From: an uncultured bacterium
GTDB lineage: Bacteria > Bacillota_I > Bacilli_A > RFN20 > CAG-826
Direction of reading: 5' to 3'
Length of the DNA: 42,241 nt
Assembly: GCA_949299165.1 (NCBI GenBank)
Contig: CASFZJ010000012.1
Coordinates: forward strand, 1-42,241
This document shows, in pieces, positions 19,664 through 29,017 of the stretch. How positions within the stretch are numbered: position 1 is the first letter of the stretch; every line of letters starts with the position of its first letter. A program made the translations under genes and the position numbers. The notes under the pieces were generated by a model that ran no database searches, was not told the DNA's origin, and worked only from the letters and a program-made list of their open reading frames with translations.

Positions 19664-21442
19664 ATGCTTTATTTAAAGAAAGTTGGTTTAAAAGGAAAAC
19701 TTGGAGATTCTAATCTTGAACTTCATTATGGTTTAAATGTTGTATATGGTTCCTCTAATACTGGGAAAAGCATTATTGTTGAGTGTATTGATTATGCTTT
19801 GGGAGCTAAAGACTGCAACATAGAGCTTGATGGTTACGACACTATTTATCTTACTATAGGGCATAAGGATGGAGACGTTACCATCTTAAGAGAATTAGGT
19901 GAAAATAGGGTAACTATTCAAAGTGAAAATCATCTTATCCAATCAGGAATTTATCCAGTTAAAAGAAAATCTAAAAGTCATGAAAATGATTGGTGTTTAG
20001 ATGATTTTCTTTTGATGCTCTGTGAAATACCATCAAGAACAAAAATTGTTGTTAGTGCAGAATGGAAAAAGCAAAATTTTACTTTTAGAACTTGCTTAAA
20101 TTCATTTTTAATTAAACAAGAAAACATCATTAGAAAAGAAAGCCCATATCTTCCATTTGAAAGAATGGCTCATGGCGCTTATAAATCAGGACTATTATTT
20201 TTATGGACTGGGAATACATATGATAGAGATACTGATTCTGACGATAAAAATTGGCGAATTCGCAAAAGCGCTATAGAAGGATATACAGAAGAACTTTTAA
20301 AAAAAGTCGACCAAGACTATCCTGACTTAGAAGCGAAAGCGAAAGTTGATCCAAAGGAGATGGAAAACAATATTAACACAACTTTGGAACAAATTAACGC
20401 GAATGAGGAGTTGCTACATAAACTTTTTGATGAGAACAAAAATCTTGGTTCTGAGATGTATCAAATCGATGATGAATTAAATGAACTAAACAATCTCCTA
20501 ACAAAATACAAGGCTCTTAATACACAATATTTGGCAGATGAAAAAAGACTCGAGCTTGTTATTGAGGGTGAAAAACATGCTCTTGATTTAGAGGAAAATT
20601 TAACTTGTCCTTTTTGTAATGGAACAATGGATAAAGGTATTAAAGAATCATGTGCCGAAGCTGCAGAAAAAGAGCTTGAACGATTAGCTCCTAAAATAAA
20701 AGATCTAGAAAAAACTTCAATTAACATTAATTTACAAATAGATGATTTAAAAGCCAAAAGAACTGAAATAGTTAATAAGAAGAGAAAAGTTTTAGATAAG
20801 ATTAATCAAGAAATAAAGCCTCTAATTTCAAAGCTTCAAAGTGATATAGAAGTCTATAAAAAAGCGATAGAAGATGCTAAAGAAGCAAAGATTATTATGG
20901 GATTGAAAAAACAATATGAGGATAAAATTGTTGAACTTGACTCACAAATAAAGCCAAAAAAAGATAGCAAGTTTGATGTAATGAATTATTACTCACCTAT
21001 TTTCAATAAGCTTGAGGATGAATATTACCGATTACTAGTTTCTGGAAATTATCATTTTCAAGAAAAACCAATTATTGAAAAGTTTGACTTTGTTATTGAC
21101 GGAAGACATAAATATTCCCAAGGACAGGGATATAGGGCTTATTTGAATGGCTTAGCATGTTTAGCTTTATATAACTCTCTTTGGCAAAATGGCGTTTATC
21201 AGATGCCTTTCTTAATTATGGATTCACCAATTCAGTCACTAGTTGAAAACGACGAAATAACAGTAGAAGAATCTATGCGAACTGGTCTATTTAGATGTTT
21301 AAAAGAAGTTGATGTTTCTAAGCAAGTAATTGTCATTGAAAATAAACTACCTGAAGGACTTGATTATTCTAATGTAAATTTAGTTAGATTTACAAAAGAT
21401 GAAAAAACAGGTCGATATGGATTTGCCAAAGATATTAGATAA
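19664..21442 (+). CDS. ABC-3C / DUF3732-like ATPase with zinc hook
   Basis: This 592-residue SMC/Rad50-type ABC ATPase has Walker A YGSSNTGKS (residues 28-36) and a coiled coil interrupted by a CPFC zinc hook (Cys315, Cys318). The second coil is followed by a signature-like YSQGQGYRAYLNGLA near 485 and Walker B LIMDSP near 518. Such ATPases power ABC-3C systems, proposed to sense invading nucleic acid or replication and trigger an effector. It has ribosome site GAGGAGG and ends at a terminator. It is the third gene of the operon. Confidence 0.8.
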   Translation: MLYLKKVGLKGKLGDSNLELHYGLNVVYGSSNTGKSIIVECIDYALGAKDCNIELDGYDTIYLTIGHKDGDVTILRELGENRVTIQSENHLIQSGIYPVKRKSKSHENDWCLDDFLLMLCEIPSRTKIVVSAEWKKQNFTFRTCLNSFLIKQENIIRKESPYLPFERMAHGAYKSGLLFLWTGNTYDRDTDSDDKNWRIRKSAIEGYTEELLKKVDQDYPDLEAKAKVDPKEMENNINTTLEQINANEELLHKLFDENKNLGSEMYQIDDELNELNNLLTKYKALNTQYLADEKRLELVIEGEKHALDLEENLTCPFCNGTMDKGIKESCAEAAEKELERLAPKIKDLEKTSININLQIDDLKAKRTEIVNKKRKVLDKINQEIKPLISKLQSDIEVYKKAIEDAKEAKIIMGLKKQYEDKIVELDSQIKPKKDSKFDVMNYYSPIFNKLEDEYYRLLVSGNYHFQEKPIIEKFDFVIDGRHKYSQGQGYRAYLNGLACLALYNSLWQNGVYQMPFLIMDSPIQSLVENDEITVEESMRTGLFRCLKEVDVSKQVIVIENKLPEGLDYSNVNLVRFTKDEKTGRYGFAKDIR

Positions 21443-21467
21443 TTTATAAATATTTTTTACAAGTAAT

Positions 21468-21497
21468 GACCTCGAAATAATAATCGGGGTCTTTTTT
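21468..21497 (+). terminator. rho-independent terminator after the ABC-3C operon
   Basis: GACCTCG and CGGGGTC form a 7-bp stem with one G-U around a 10-base loop, followed by six T residues. It marks the end of the defence island. The next 200 bases (21498-21696) hold no convincing gene, only GGGTACCC and a repeated TACCCAA near 21520-21536. Confidence 0.85.
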
Positions 21498-21696
21498 ATG
21501 CTTATTTTTGATGGGTACCCAACGTTTACCCAATGGGATAATCATTATGCTTTTTTAATTTATTGGAAAATATAGGCACAGCAAAGAGCTCTGCTGAAAA
21601 TATATCCGCCTTGATTCTAGATAACCGTTCGGGTGGAGAAGGAATGTAGACGAGAAAACTTAACGGTGATGTTGCTCCGATACTTGGATCAACAAA

Positions 21697-22272
21697 TTGT
21701 CTACAAAATTTAACAAAGATGGTATCAGCCATCCAAAACAAATTATTGAAAATGGTGAAGATTTATTATCACCTAATCCTGCTACAGGAAGAACGAAGTG
21801 CATCAAAGGGTATAAGCATTATCTCTATGGAAAAATCGATATCTGGGTTACTCCAATAGTCTACAAGATTTACTGGTCTTCTAGAAACAAGGAGATCAGA
21901 ACCAGAAACGAAGAAGCTAGATGTACTTATATCTCTACACGTAAGACAGTCAGCATATGCCGTAAGAACTGCAGTGAGTGCAAGTTTTATATGAATAGGA
22001 AATCTCGAGTAACACGCATTGGCGATGATTTTGAGATACCTGATGATTCTTATAATCCTGAACAACTCGCTGAACATAATGACCGCATGAGAAGACTTAG
22101 ACAAGCTATCAACGAACTTGAAGGTAAAAACGATAAAACGATTATTACTCTAGCTCTTGATGATAAATCTAATCGAGAAATTGCATCAGTTCTAAATGTA
22201 TCAGAAGCCTATGTGTCTAAGAGAATGAAACAGATAATTTCTATACTTCGAGAAAAATTAAAAGATTTTTGA
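21697..22272 (+). CDS. sigma-70-like phage regulator (C-terminal region 4 HTH)
   Basis: The ORF has only a TTG start (21697) and no clear ribosome site. The frame is open about nine codons further upstream, so the N-terminus may be truncated or mis-set. A Cys cluster CRKNCSEC lies near residues 88-95. The C-terminal third (NREIASVLNVSEAYVSKRMK near 158-177) is a sigma region 4 helix-turn-helix. Proteins of this kind open the early region of many clostridial prophages and mobile elements, where they probably activate element genes. It is followed by the structured leader at 22312. Confidence 0.65.
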   Translation: MSTKFNKDGISHPKQIIENGEDLLSPNPATGRTKCIKGYKHYLYGKIDIWVTPIVYKIYWSSRNKEIRTRNEEARCTYISTRKTVSICRKNCSECKFYMNRKSRVTRIGDDFEIPDDSYNPEQLAEHNDRMRRLRQAINELEGKNDKTIITLALDDKSNREIASVLNVSEAYVSKRMKQIISILREKLKDF

Positions 22273-22311
22273 AGTTAGAGGTTAAGTATCTTTTCTCAAA
22301 TCGCTCTTTTA

Positions 22312-22371
22312 GGTGAGAACGATAGTGGTCCAGCTATAGCAACACTTAAGGGACTGCTATCAACTCTCGCC
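22312..22371 (+). ncRNA. candidate structured leader RNA
   Basis: GGTGAGA (22312-22318) pairs with TCTCGCC (22365-22371). After a small internal loop, GATAGTGGTCC (22321-22331) pairs with GGACTGCTATC (22351-22361), giving 18 pairs with three G-U. The 19-base apical loop contains the palindrome GCTATAGC, able to form a kissing dimer. No T run follows, so it is not a terminator. It lies between the sigma-like gene and the ribosome site AGGAGG (22380-22385) of the next gene. Confidence 0.6.
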
Positions 22372-22394
22372 ATACCAAGAGGAGGAAAAGATAC

Positions 22395-22577
22395 ATGGCA
22401 AATGAAAAATTACTTAATCAAATCTTTGACGGTAACGATTCAGATGTTCGATCTATCAAATTTTCTCTTAACTTGAGCGATGTCATTGTCGACGTTCGAG
22501 TCAAAAGAAATGAAAGAGAAAACAAGAATCACGAATCTGCTAAAGATTGCAAATGCAGATGTGGAGGTAAACGCTAA
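22395..22577 (+). CDS. small hypothetical protein with Cys-rich tail
   Basis: This is a 60-residue protein of unknown function. It has an acidic/hydrophobic middle and a C-terminal KDCKCRCGGKR, with three Cys that could bind metal. It has an excellent ribosome site and follows the structured leader. Its last base overlaps the start of the DUF2800 gene, so the two are probably co-translated. Confidence 0.65.
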   Translation: MANEKLLNQIFDGNDSDVRSIKFSLNLSDVIVDVRVKRNERENKNHESAKDCKCRCGGKR

Positions 22578-23626
22578 TGACTCCACAAAAACATTCAAAA
22601 TTGTTCAGTCCAAGTAAAAGCTATTATTGGTGCTTAGCTAAATGTTACTTATCTACCGCTTTCAATGATGGCAACAACGAAGAAAATAGTGAAGTTGCTG
22701 AATTTGGAAGTGAATGTCACGAACTTGGATCTATTCAAATTGCTAATGCTTTAGGTATTACTGACTATGAAGGTAATACTAAATCAGTAGAAGAAGCTAT
22801 CAAAGGTTTTAAACATTACGACGAAGCAATGCAAGAAATCGCTAATAGCTATACCAACTTTGTAGTTTCAACTTATGAATATGAAAAAGCAAAAAGCAAA
22901 GAAAAACCACTAGTCTTAATCGAACAACAACTAGATTTAGGATTTGACGAATCATCTGTCGGAACTCTAGATTTAGGAATAATTAGTGATAGGAATGGTG
23001 GAACTCTTACGATAGTGGATCTGAAGACAGGTCACTTGGCTATAAGTAGTTTTGATAAAGAACTAAATCAGCCAAATCCACAATTAGCAATTTATAGCCT
23101 TATGACTTACAAGTGCTTCAAAGATGTTTATCCAATTAAAAACATTAGGTTAGTGATCTATCAACCAGTTATCAATAAAACCAATGAATATGAAATGAGT
23201 GTTGATGAACTTCTAGCCTTTGAAAAAGATGTCCTTGAACCAGCAGTAAAAGCTATTAAAAGTGGTGATAAAACAGCAAGAGAAAACTCTAAATGCAAGT
23301 ATTGTCCTGGTCTTGCTTATTGTAAGAAAAAACTAGATTCTGCAAGGAAATTAGTAGATTTAGATAAAAAAATCGAAACTTTGACTGAAGAAGAAATAAC
23401 TCAAATCTTACCTAAATGCGATGACTATATTGCTTATTTTGAAAAGGTGAAAGAACACTGTTTAAAAAGAGCAATGAATGGTCATAAATATCCTGGCTTT
23501 AAGTTGGTTCATTCAAGAGTTACTAGAAAAATAATTGATGAAAATAAGGTCGCTAAAGCCCTAGAAGAATTAGGCTATTCACCTTATCAAACACCAAAAC
23601 TATTAAGTATCACTGAACTAACTTGA
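22577..23626 (+). CDS. DUF2800 (PD-(D/E)XK nuclease-like) protein, stopped early by TGA
   Basis: DUF2800 proteins occur in phage recombination modules and resemble Cas4/RecB nucleases. Here LFSPSKSYYW and EFGSECHELG open the protein, VDLKTGHLA (near residue 155) holds the D...ExK-like motif, and four Cys (CKYCPGLAYC plus earlier) may bind an iron-sulfur cluster. The frame stops at TGA 23624-23626, but the same frame continues ILGKDKFKEIVSPYV to 23756, which is the normal family C-terminus. About 40 residues are therefore lost by a nonsense change. The catalytic part is upstream and intact. Confidence 0.8.
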   Translation: MTPQKHSKLFSPSKSYYWCLAKCYLSTAFNDGNNEENSEVAEFGSECHELGSIQIANALGITDYEGNTKSVEEAIKGFKHYDEAMQEIANSYTNFVVSTYEYEKAKSKEKPLVLIEQQLDLGFDESSVGTLDLGIISDRNGGTLTIVDLKTGHLAISSFDKELNQPNPQLAIYSLMTYKCFKDVYPIKNIRLVIYQPVINKTNEYEMSVDELLAFEKDVLEPAVKAIKSGDKTARENSKCKYCPGLAYCKKKLDSARKLVDLDKKIETLTEEEITQILPKCDDYIAYFEKVKEHCLKRAMNGHKYPGFKLVHSRVTRKIIDENKVAKALEELGYSPYQTPKLLSITELT

Positions 23627-23750
23627 ATTCTAGGAAAAGATAAATTCAAAGAAATCGTAAGCCCATATGTATCACTTCAAGAAGGCAGTTTGTTGCTCGT
23701 AAAAGATAGTGACACAAGGGAAGAAGTAATAATTACGGAGGATAATAATC

Positions 23751-24728
23751 ATGCTAAAAATTGAAACAGGAATTAAACCGAGAGCTATTAAATCAGTTTT
23801 GTATGGTCCTGAAGGCATCGGTAAATCTACACTTGCTAGTGAATTTCCAAATCCTTTATTTATCGATACGGAAAATGGAACTAGCCAACTTAATATTAGA
23901 AGAATCATTTGTAACAAGAGTTGGGATGAACTTATTTCTATCATTAATGAAGTAAAAAGTGATCCATCTATTTGTAAGACTCTTGTTATTGACTCAGCAG
24001 ATTGGGCAGAAACCTTAGCTGAAGATGATGTATGTCAAAAGAATAGAGTGGCATCAATTGAAGCTATCTCATTTGGTAAAGGTTATACATATGTTGGTGA
24101 TAACTTTTCTAGACTTTTGAAGTCATTAGATGAGCTAATTGAACTAGGAATAAATGTAACTTTTACTGCTCATGCTAAGCCTCGTAAGTTTGAGTTACCT
24201 GAAGAAGCAGGACAATTTGATAGATATGAAATGAAACTATCTAGACAAGTTGCTCCACTAATCAAGGAATGGTGCGATATGCTTCTATTTTGCAACTATA
24301 AGACTTATGTCGTAAGTACTGAAAATAATACGAAAAAGGCACAAGGTGGGAAACGAGTAATGTATACATCTCACCACCCTTGTTGGGATGCAAAGAACCG
24401 CTTTAATTTGCCAGAAGAACTAGATATGGGTTTTAGTTCGATTAAGCATTTGTTTTCAAACGTCGAGCCTAAAAAAGGGCTAAAAACGCAAGAAAACACT
24501 GCAAAAACTGTATCAAATTCAAAAAGTAGACCACTTATAGATAAAGTTAGATCACTTCTTAAAGAAGCAAATATAAGCGAATCTGACTTTAAGAAACTAG
24601 TGGAAGCCAAAGGTCATTATAAAAGTGATGTTGCGCTAGAAGACTACTCAGATGATTTCTTGTCACGCTGGGTATTAACGAATTTCAAAAAGATTACTGA
24701 AACTATTAAAAATGGAGGAAATAAATAA
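23751..24728 (+). CDS. phage AAA_24 nucleotide-binding protein, Sak4-like
   Basis: This 325-residue RecA-fold ATPase has Walker A YGPEGIGKST (residues 19-28), DTEN near 43, and Walker B TLVIDSADW near 80. It matches the AAA_24 phage proteins, some of which (Sak4) are single-strand annealing or RecA-like recombinases. It neighbours DUF669 and DUF2800 genes as in other phages. The ribosome site is GGAGG, and the gene overlaps the end of the DUF2800 read-through frame. Confidence 0.8.
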   Translation: MLKIETGIKPRAIKSVLYGPEGIGKSTLASEFPNPLFIDTENGTSQLNIRRIICNKSWDELISIINEVKSDPSICKTLVIDSADWAETLAEDDVCQKNRVASIEAISFGKGYTYVGDNFSRLLKSLDELIELGINVTFTAHAKPRKFELPEEAGQFDRYEMKLSRQVAPLIKEWCDMLLFCNYKTYVVSTENNTKKAQGGKRVMYTSHHPCWDAKNRFNLPEELDMGFSSIKHLFSNVEPKKGLKTQENTAKTVSNSKSRPLIDKVRSLLKEANISESDFKKLVEAKGHYKSDVALEDYSDDFLSRWVLTNFKKITETIKNGGNK

Positions 24729-25228
24729 TGCTAGAAAATAAAGTATTGTCTTGGGACGATGAGATTGTTGATTTAGATGAGGAATATAGATTATTACCTG
24801 AAGGTGATTATTTCTTTAAGGTTGTTAATTTTGAAAGAGCAATGTATCCAGGAGGCGCTAAACTTCCTGCTTGCCCTAAAGCTATTGTCACATTTGCTAT
24901 TTATGATGAATTTAAAGTAGCCACTAGAATTCGTCAAGATTTCTTACTTTGCCAAGATGTCGCATGGAAAATATCACAATTCTTTAAATCAATTGGCGAA
25001 AAGAAAAATGGTGAAAGAATCCAAATGAAGTGGAACATTGTTAATGGTGCTTTTGGTAAATGTCATATTACAACAAGAAGTTACGTCAATAGATTTAACG
25101 AAAATAAGACCATTAATACCATTGATAGATTCTTGCCTTATGACATTGAAGCCATCAATAAATTTAAAGGCGATATAAACCAAAACGAGATGAAAGATAT
25201 CTTGGGTGACGATGACTTACCATTCTAG
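24728..25228 (+). CDS. DUF669 protein, likely ssDNA-binding
   Basis: This 166-residue protein starts on the last base of the Sak4-like gene. LPEGDYFFKVVNFE and a C-terminal acidic DDDLPF tip are typical of DUF669 and of SSB-type tails. DUF669 proteins accompany Sak4-like recombinases in phages and probably bind single-stranded DNA during recombination or replication. Confidence 0.75.
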   Translation: MLENKVLSWDDEIVDLDEEYRLLPEGDYFFKVVNFERAMYPGGAKLPACPKAIVTFAIYDEFKVATRIRQDFLLCQDVAWKISQFFKSIGEKKNGERIQMKWNIVNGAFGKCHITTRSYVNRFNENKTINTIDRFLPYDIEAINKFKGDINQNEMKDILGDDDLPF

Positions 25229-25238
25229 AGGTTAAATT

Positions 25239-26837
25239 ATGTTTGAACTTAGACCTTATCAACAAGAGGCGGTTCAAGCTATAGAAAATGAATGGTTAAA
25301 CGGTAATAAAAGAACATTACTTGTTTGTCCTACTGGAACAGGTAAAACTCAAATATTCTCTTCTGTAATTAAAGACCAAATAAAAGACGGCTCTAATGCT
25401 TTAATTCTAGCTCATAGAAACGAACTCTTAGATCAAGCTTCAAATAGGTTAAAAAATACTTACGGAATTGAATCAGCACTAGAGAAGGCAGAGTCTACTT
25501 CGGTGGGCTCTCCTCTTAGTGTTACCGTTGCCTCCATTCAATCTTTAGCTAATCCCTCTAGACTTAAAAAATTTGATAAAAGTTACTTTAAAACAATTGT
25601 AGTAGATGAAGCACATCATTGTTTGGCAGATACTTATCAAAGAGTATTGAATCACTTTGAAGAAGCAAATGTTTTAGGTGTTACTGCAACTCCTGATAAA
25701 GCTGACCATAAAAACTTAGGTGAGTATTTTGACTCTAAGGCTTTTGAATATTCAATGCCTCGAGCAATTAGAGAAGGCTATCTATGTCCTATTAAAGCTC
25801 AGATGATTCCTCTTCAACTAGATATCAATAATGTCAGTGTTTCAAATGGTGATTATGCAGTAGGTGAAATAGGAAATGCTCTTGAACCTTACTTAAATCA
25901 AATTGCTTTAGAGATGTGTAACTATTGCAAGAATAGAAAGACTGTAGTGTTCCTTCCTTTAGTAAAAACCTCACAGAAGTTCACTGAATTGTTAAATGTT
26001 CATGGACTAAGAGCAATAGAAGTAAATGGTAATTCTAAAGATAGAGAGCAAAGAATAAAAGCCTTTGAAAATGGTGAATATGATGTTCTTTGTAATTCAA
26101 TGTTACTTACTGAAGGGTGGGACTGTCCGAGCGTAGATTGTATTGTCATATTACGTCCAACCAAAGTTAGAAGCCTTTATCAACAAATGGTAGGTAGAGG
26201 CATGAGACTTGCTCCAAATAAGGAGTATTTATTGCTTTTAGATTTCCTTTGGTTAACTGAAAGACATGACTTATGTAAGCCAAGTGGACTACTTGCTAAA
26301 AACGAAGAAGAAGCTAAAAAGATTGATGAAAAGATAGCTAATTCTGGATATGAAGTTGATTTAGTAGAAGCTGAAGAAGAGGCAAAGCGAGATATTGTTG
26401 CTGAAAGAGAAAATGCTTTGAAACGTGAATTAGAAGAAATGCGCAAAAAGAAAAGACAGCTTGTTGATCCTGTTCAATATGCGTTTTCTATTAACGCTGA
26501 AGATTTAGCTAATTATGAACCTACATTTGCTTGGGAAATGGCTCCTATGTCAGTTAAACAAAAAGAGTATCTAGAAAAACATGGAATCTATACTGAAGAA
26601 ATATCCAATGCTGGTATGGCATCTTTAATAATCGATAAACTTAAAAATAGACAAATTGAAGGCTTAGCTACACCAAAACAAATAAGGCTACTAGAAAGAT
26701 ATGGATTTCTTCATGTTGGCTTATGGACGTTTGATGATGCAAGTTTAATGATTACAAGAATAGCAAATAATAAATGGTTTGTTCCTTTTGAAATCAATCC
26801 AAAGACCTACGAACCAAGAAAGGGGATAAGAGCATGA
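25239..26837 (+). CDS. SF2 DEAD/DEAH-box helicase
   Basis: This 532-residue helicase has LRPYQQEAV at the N-terminus (Q motif), Walker A CPTGTGKT near residues 30-37, DEAH near 124, TATP near 150, and motif VI QMVGRGMRLAP near 312. A charged coiled segment (about 365-400) and a C-terminal helical part follow. It belongs to the phage replication module and probably unwinds DNA at the origin. It overlaps the primase gene by 4 bases. Confidence 0.9.
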   Translation: MFELRPYQQEAVQAIENEWLNGNKRTLLVCPTGTGKTQIFSSVIKDQIKDGSNALILAHRNELLDQASNRLKNTYGIESALEKAESTSVGSPLSVTVASIQSLANPSRLKKFDKSYFKTIVVDEAHHCLADTYQRVLNHFEEANVLGVTATPDKADHKNLGEYFDSKAFEYSMPRAIREGYLCPIKAQMIPLQLDINNVSVSNGDYAVGEIGNALEPYLNQIALEMCNYCKNRKTVVFLPLVKTSQKFTELLNVHGLRAIEVNGNSKDREQRIKAFENGEYDVLCNSMLLTEGWDCPSVDCIVILRPTKVRSLYQQMVGRGMRLAPNKEYLLLLDFLWLTERHDLCKPSGLLAKNEEEAKKIDEKIANSGYEVDLVEAEEEAKRDIVAERENALKRELEEMRKKKRQLVDPVQYAFSINAEDLANYEPTFAWEMAPMSVKQKEYLEKHGIYTEEISNAGMASLIIDKLKNRQIEGLATPKQIRLLERYGFLHVGLWTFDDASLMITRIANNKWFVPFEINPKTYEPRKGIRA

Positions 26838-28837
26838 GTGAAGATATTTTAGAAGCACTTAATTTTATCCCTGTTTTTAGTTGCAATTATACCGAATGGA
26901 TAGAAGTTGGTATGGCTTTAAAACACGAAGGATATGATTGTAGCGTATGGGATAATTGGAGTAAAAATGATGATAGATACCATGATGAATGTTATAGGAA
27001 GTGGGAGTCATTTAATGGTTCTTCTAAACCTATTACTGGGGCATCTATCATTAAAATGGCTAAAGAAAAAGGTGGTTATGTCGGTAAAAAGAAGATTAAT
27101 AACACTCGAGTTTTAGCGTGGGACGATTATGTGGAAGATAGCGAAGATCCTAGCATTGATTATTCTAAGTTTAAACCTACTGAACAACTGAAGATATTTT
27201 TAAAGGCGCTATTTAAAAGTGGTGAATATGTAGGCTATGTCAGCAATGATGTTTATTTCAATAAAGACCACGATAGATATGAACCACTCAAAGGAGTTTA
27301 CTATAGAACGGTCGATGATTTGCTTAAGTCTTTAGATAGGTATCCTGATGATTTAGGCGCAACAATAGGCGATTGGAAAAAAGAAGCAGGTGCTTGGATA
27401 AGAATAAATCCACTTGATGGAAAAGGGGCAAGCAAGAAGAACGTCACTAGATATTCGTATTGTTTGATCGAATCTGATGACCTTCCTATTAAAGAGCAGG
27501 AAGAGACTTTCAGAAGGCTAAATCTTCCTATCGCCACGATGGTCTATAGTGGTGGCAAATCGATACATGCCATAGTCAAAGTTGATGCCACCAATATTCA
27601 AGAATATGAAGAAAGAGTGCAGTTTTGCTACGATTTTCTAAAAAATAATGGAATTTCGATAGATATCCAAAATAAAGATCCTAATAGATTATCTAGAATG
27701 CCAGGAGTTACAAGAAATGGCATAGTGCAGACATTATTAGGTGTAAATATTGGCTATGATTCCTGGAAAGATTGGATGGCTTCATTAGGTAGGAACGATG
27801 ATCTTGTAGTAGAAAACCTAGCCACGCTTTTAAATAATCCTCCGCCATTGGCACCAGAGCTGTTATATGGTTATCTAAGAAAAGGTCATAAGTTTCTATT
27901 AAGTGGTGCTTCAAAGTCAGGAAAGAGCTTCGCACTTATTGAACTTGCTGTTGCCTTATCTCAAGGAACGGAGTGGTTTGGATTTAAATGTGAAAAAGCC
28001 AATGTTTGTTATATCAACTTAGAAATTGATAGGGGCAGTGTTGTTAAGCGTTTTGAAGACGTGTGTAAAGAGCTAAAAATAGATAAAAGCGCTGTTGACA
28101 AAGTTAATGTCATAAATCTTAGAGGCAAAGCAAAGCCATTAGATAAACTTGCTCCAGAACTTATAGAAGACTTAAAGGGCAGTGATACTGATGTCATCAT
28201 TATTGATCCAATTTATAAGGTTATTACTGGCGACGAAAATAATGCTACTGAAATGGCTCAGTTTTGTAATCAGTTTGATGTTCTTTGCGATAAACTTCAT
28301 GCAACAGTCATTTATGCACACCATCATTCTAAAGGAACGCAAGGCGGAAAGAGCGCTCAAGATAGAGCAAGTGGCAGTGGTGTATTTGCTAGAGATCCTG
28401 ATGCACTTATGGATATGGTCGAACTCGAATTAGATGACAACTATAAAAACAATGTTTCTGATTATGGAAATGAAGTCCTAGCTTACCAAGTAGAGTGTGT
28501 GGCTCGTGAATTTCCTAAGCCAAAAAGTAGAAAGGTGTTCTTTAAGTATCCTCTCCATATCGTTGATACTTCGGGGCAATTAGATAAGTTTTATCCAAAA
28601 GGCGACATCCATAACGCTCAAAAGGCATCACCTAATCACTCCACTCCAGATAGTAGAAAAGAAAATTTAGATACAGCTTTTAATGTCTTAAATATGGATG
28701 GTAAAGGCGTTTCAGTAAAAGAACTAGCTGACTATCTAGGAAAGAGTGAACGCACCATCCGTGAATATGTAAAGGAGTTTAAAAACCACTATGAAAACAA
28801 ACAAGGAATTATCACTCTTAAAGCTGATGGAAACTAG
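26834..28837 (+). CDS. phage primase/replicative helicase (PriCT-2 plus RepA-like AAA_25)
   Basis: The 667-residue protein has three parts. Residues 1-80 match PriCT-2 (SCNYTEWIEVGMALKHEG...W). A middle primase-like region contains YSGGKSIHAIVKVD and DPNRLSRMPG near 235-295, typical of archaeo-eukaryotic-type primases. A RepA/AAA_25 ATPase has Walker A GASKSGKS at 358-365, Walker B VIIIDPIY near 456, and HHHSKG near 498. A C-terminal winged helix is suggested by VKELADYLGKSERTIREYV. It primes and unwinds at the element's origin. Confidence 0.85.
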   Translation: MSEDILEALNFIPVFSCNYTEWIEVGMALKHEGYDCSVWDNWSKNDDRYHDECYRKWESFNGSSKPITGASIIKMAKEKGGYVGKKKINNTRVLAWDDYVEDSEDPSIDYSKFKPTEQLKIFLKALFKSGEYVGYVSNDVYFNKDHDRYEPLKGVYYRTVDDLLKSLDRYPDDLGATIGDWKKEAGAWIRINPLDGKGASKKNVTRYSYCLIESDDLPIKEQEETFRRLNLPIATMVYSGGKSIHAIVKVDATNIQEYEERVQFCYDFLKNNGISIDIQNKDPNRLSRMPGVTRNGIVQTLLGVNIGYDSWKDWMASLGRNDDLVVENLATLLNNPPPLAPELLYGYLRKGHKFLLSGASKSGKSFALIELAVALSQGTEWFGFKCEKANVCYINLEIDRGSVVKRFEDVCKELKIDKSAVDKVNVINLRGKAKPLDKLAPELIEDLKGSDTDVIIIDPIYKVITGDENNATEMAQFCNQFDVLCDKLHATVIYAHHHSKGTQGGKSAQDRASGSGVFARDPDALMDMVELELDDNYKNNVSDYGNEVLAYQVECVAREFPKPKSRKVFFKYPLHIVDTSGQLDKFYPKGDIHNAQKASPNHSTPDSRKENLDTAFNVLNMDGKGVSVKELADYLGKSERTIREYVKEFKNHYENKQGIITLKADGN

Positions 28838-28895
28838 GATGGAAATGGAAGACAGCTTATATATAGATATTCCCTTACGGAAATATACGGACATA

Positions 28896-28932
28896 GGAAT
28901 AAATAGGGGTTTAAAGTCACCCCTATTCATCC
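28896..28932. repeat. inverted repeat between primase and rusA genes
   Basis: GGAATAAATAGGGGT and ACCCCTATTCATCC pair around an 8-base loop, with 8 perfect inner pairs (ATAGGGGT/ACCCCTAT). There is no T run, so it is not a standard terminator. It lies in the 180-base gap after the primase gene and could be an origin element, an RNA processing site or a protein-binding site. An overlapping open frame here has no ribosome site and is not called. Confidence 0.5.
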
Positions 28933-29017
28933 CTAGTCCTGTGTCAGTTGCAGTTTGCTTAAAAAACAGAATTCCTTTCTTCCATTTAGAAAAACTCAAA
29001 AATTTAGAGGTGGTTAT

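Noticed and set aside
21526-21741. Minus-strand frame of 71 codons over the sigma-like gene start
   Set aside because: No ribosome site, no recognised domain, and it overlaps a better plus-strand gene. The plus-strand frames over 21540-21690 are broken by stops.
23624-23626. Genome-wide use of TGA as Trp (code 4)
   Set aside because: All intact genes encode Trp by TGG, including conserved positions in the atp genes, and several genes end naturally at TGA.
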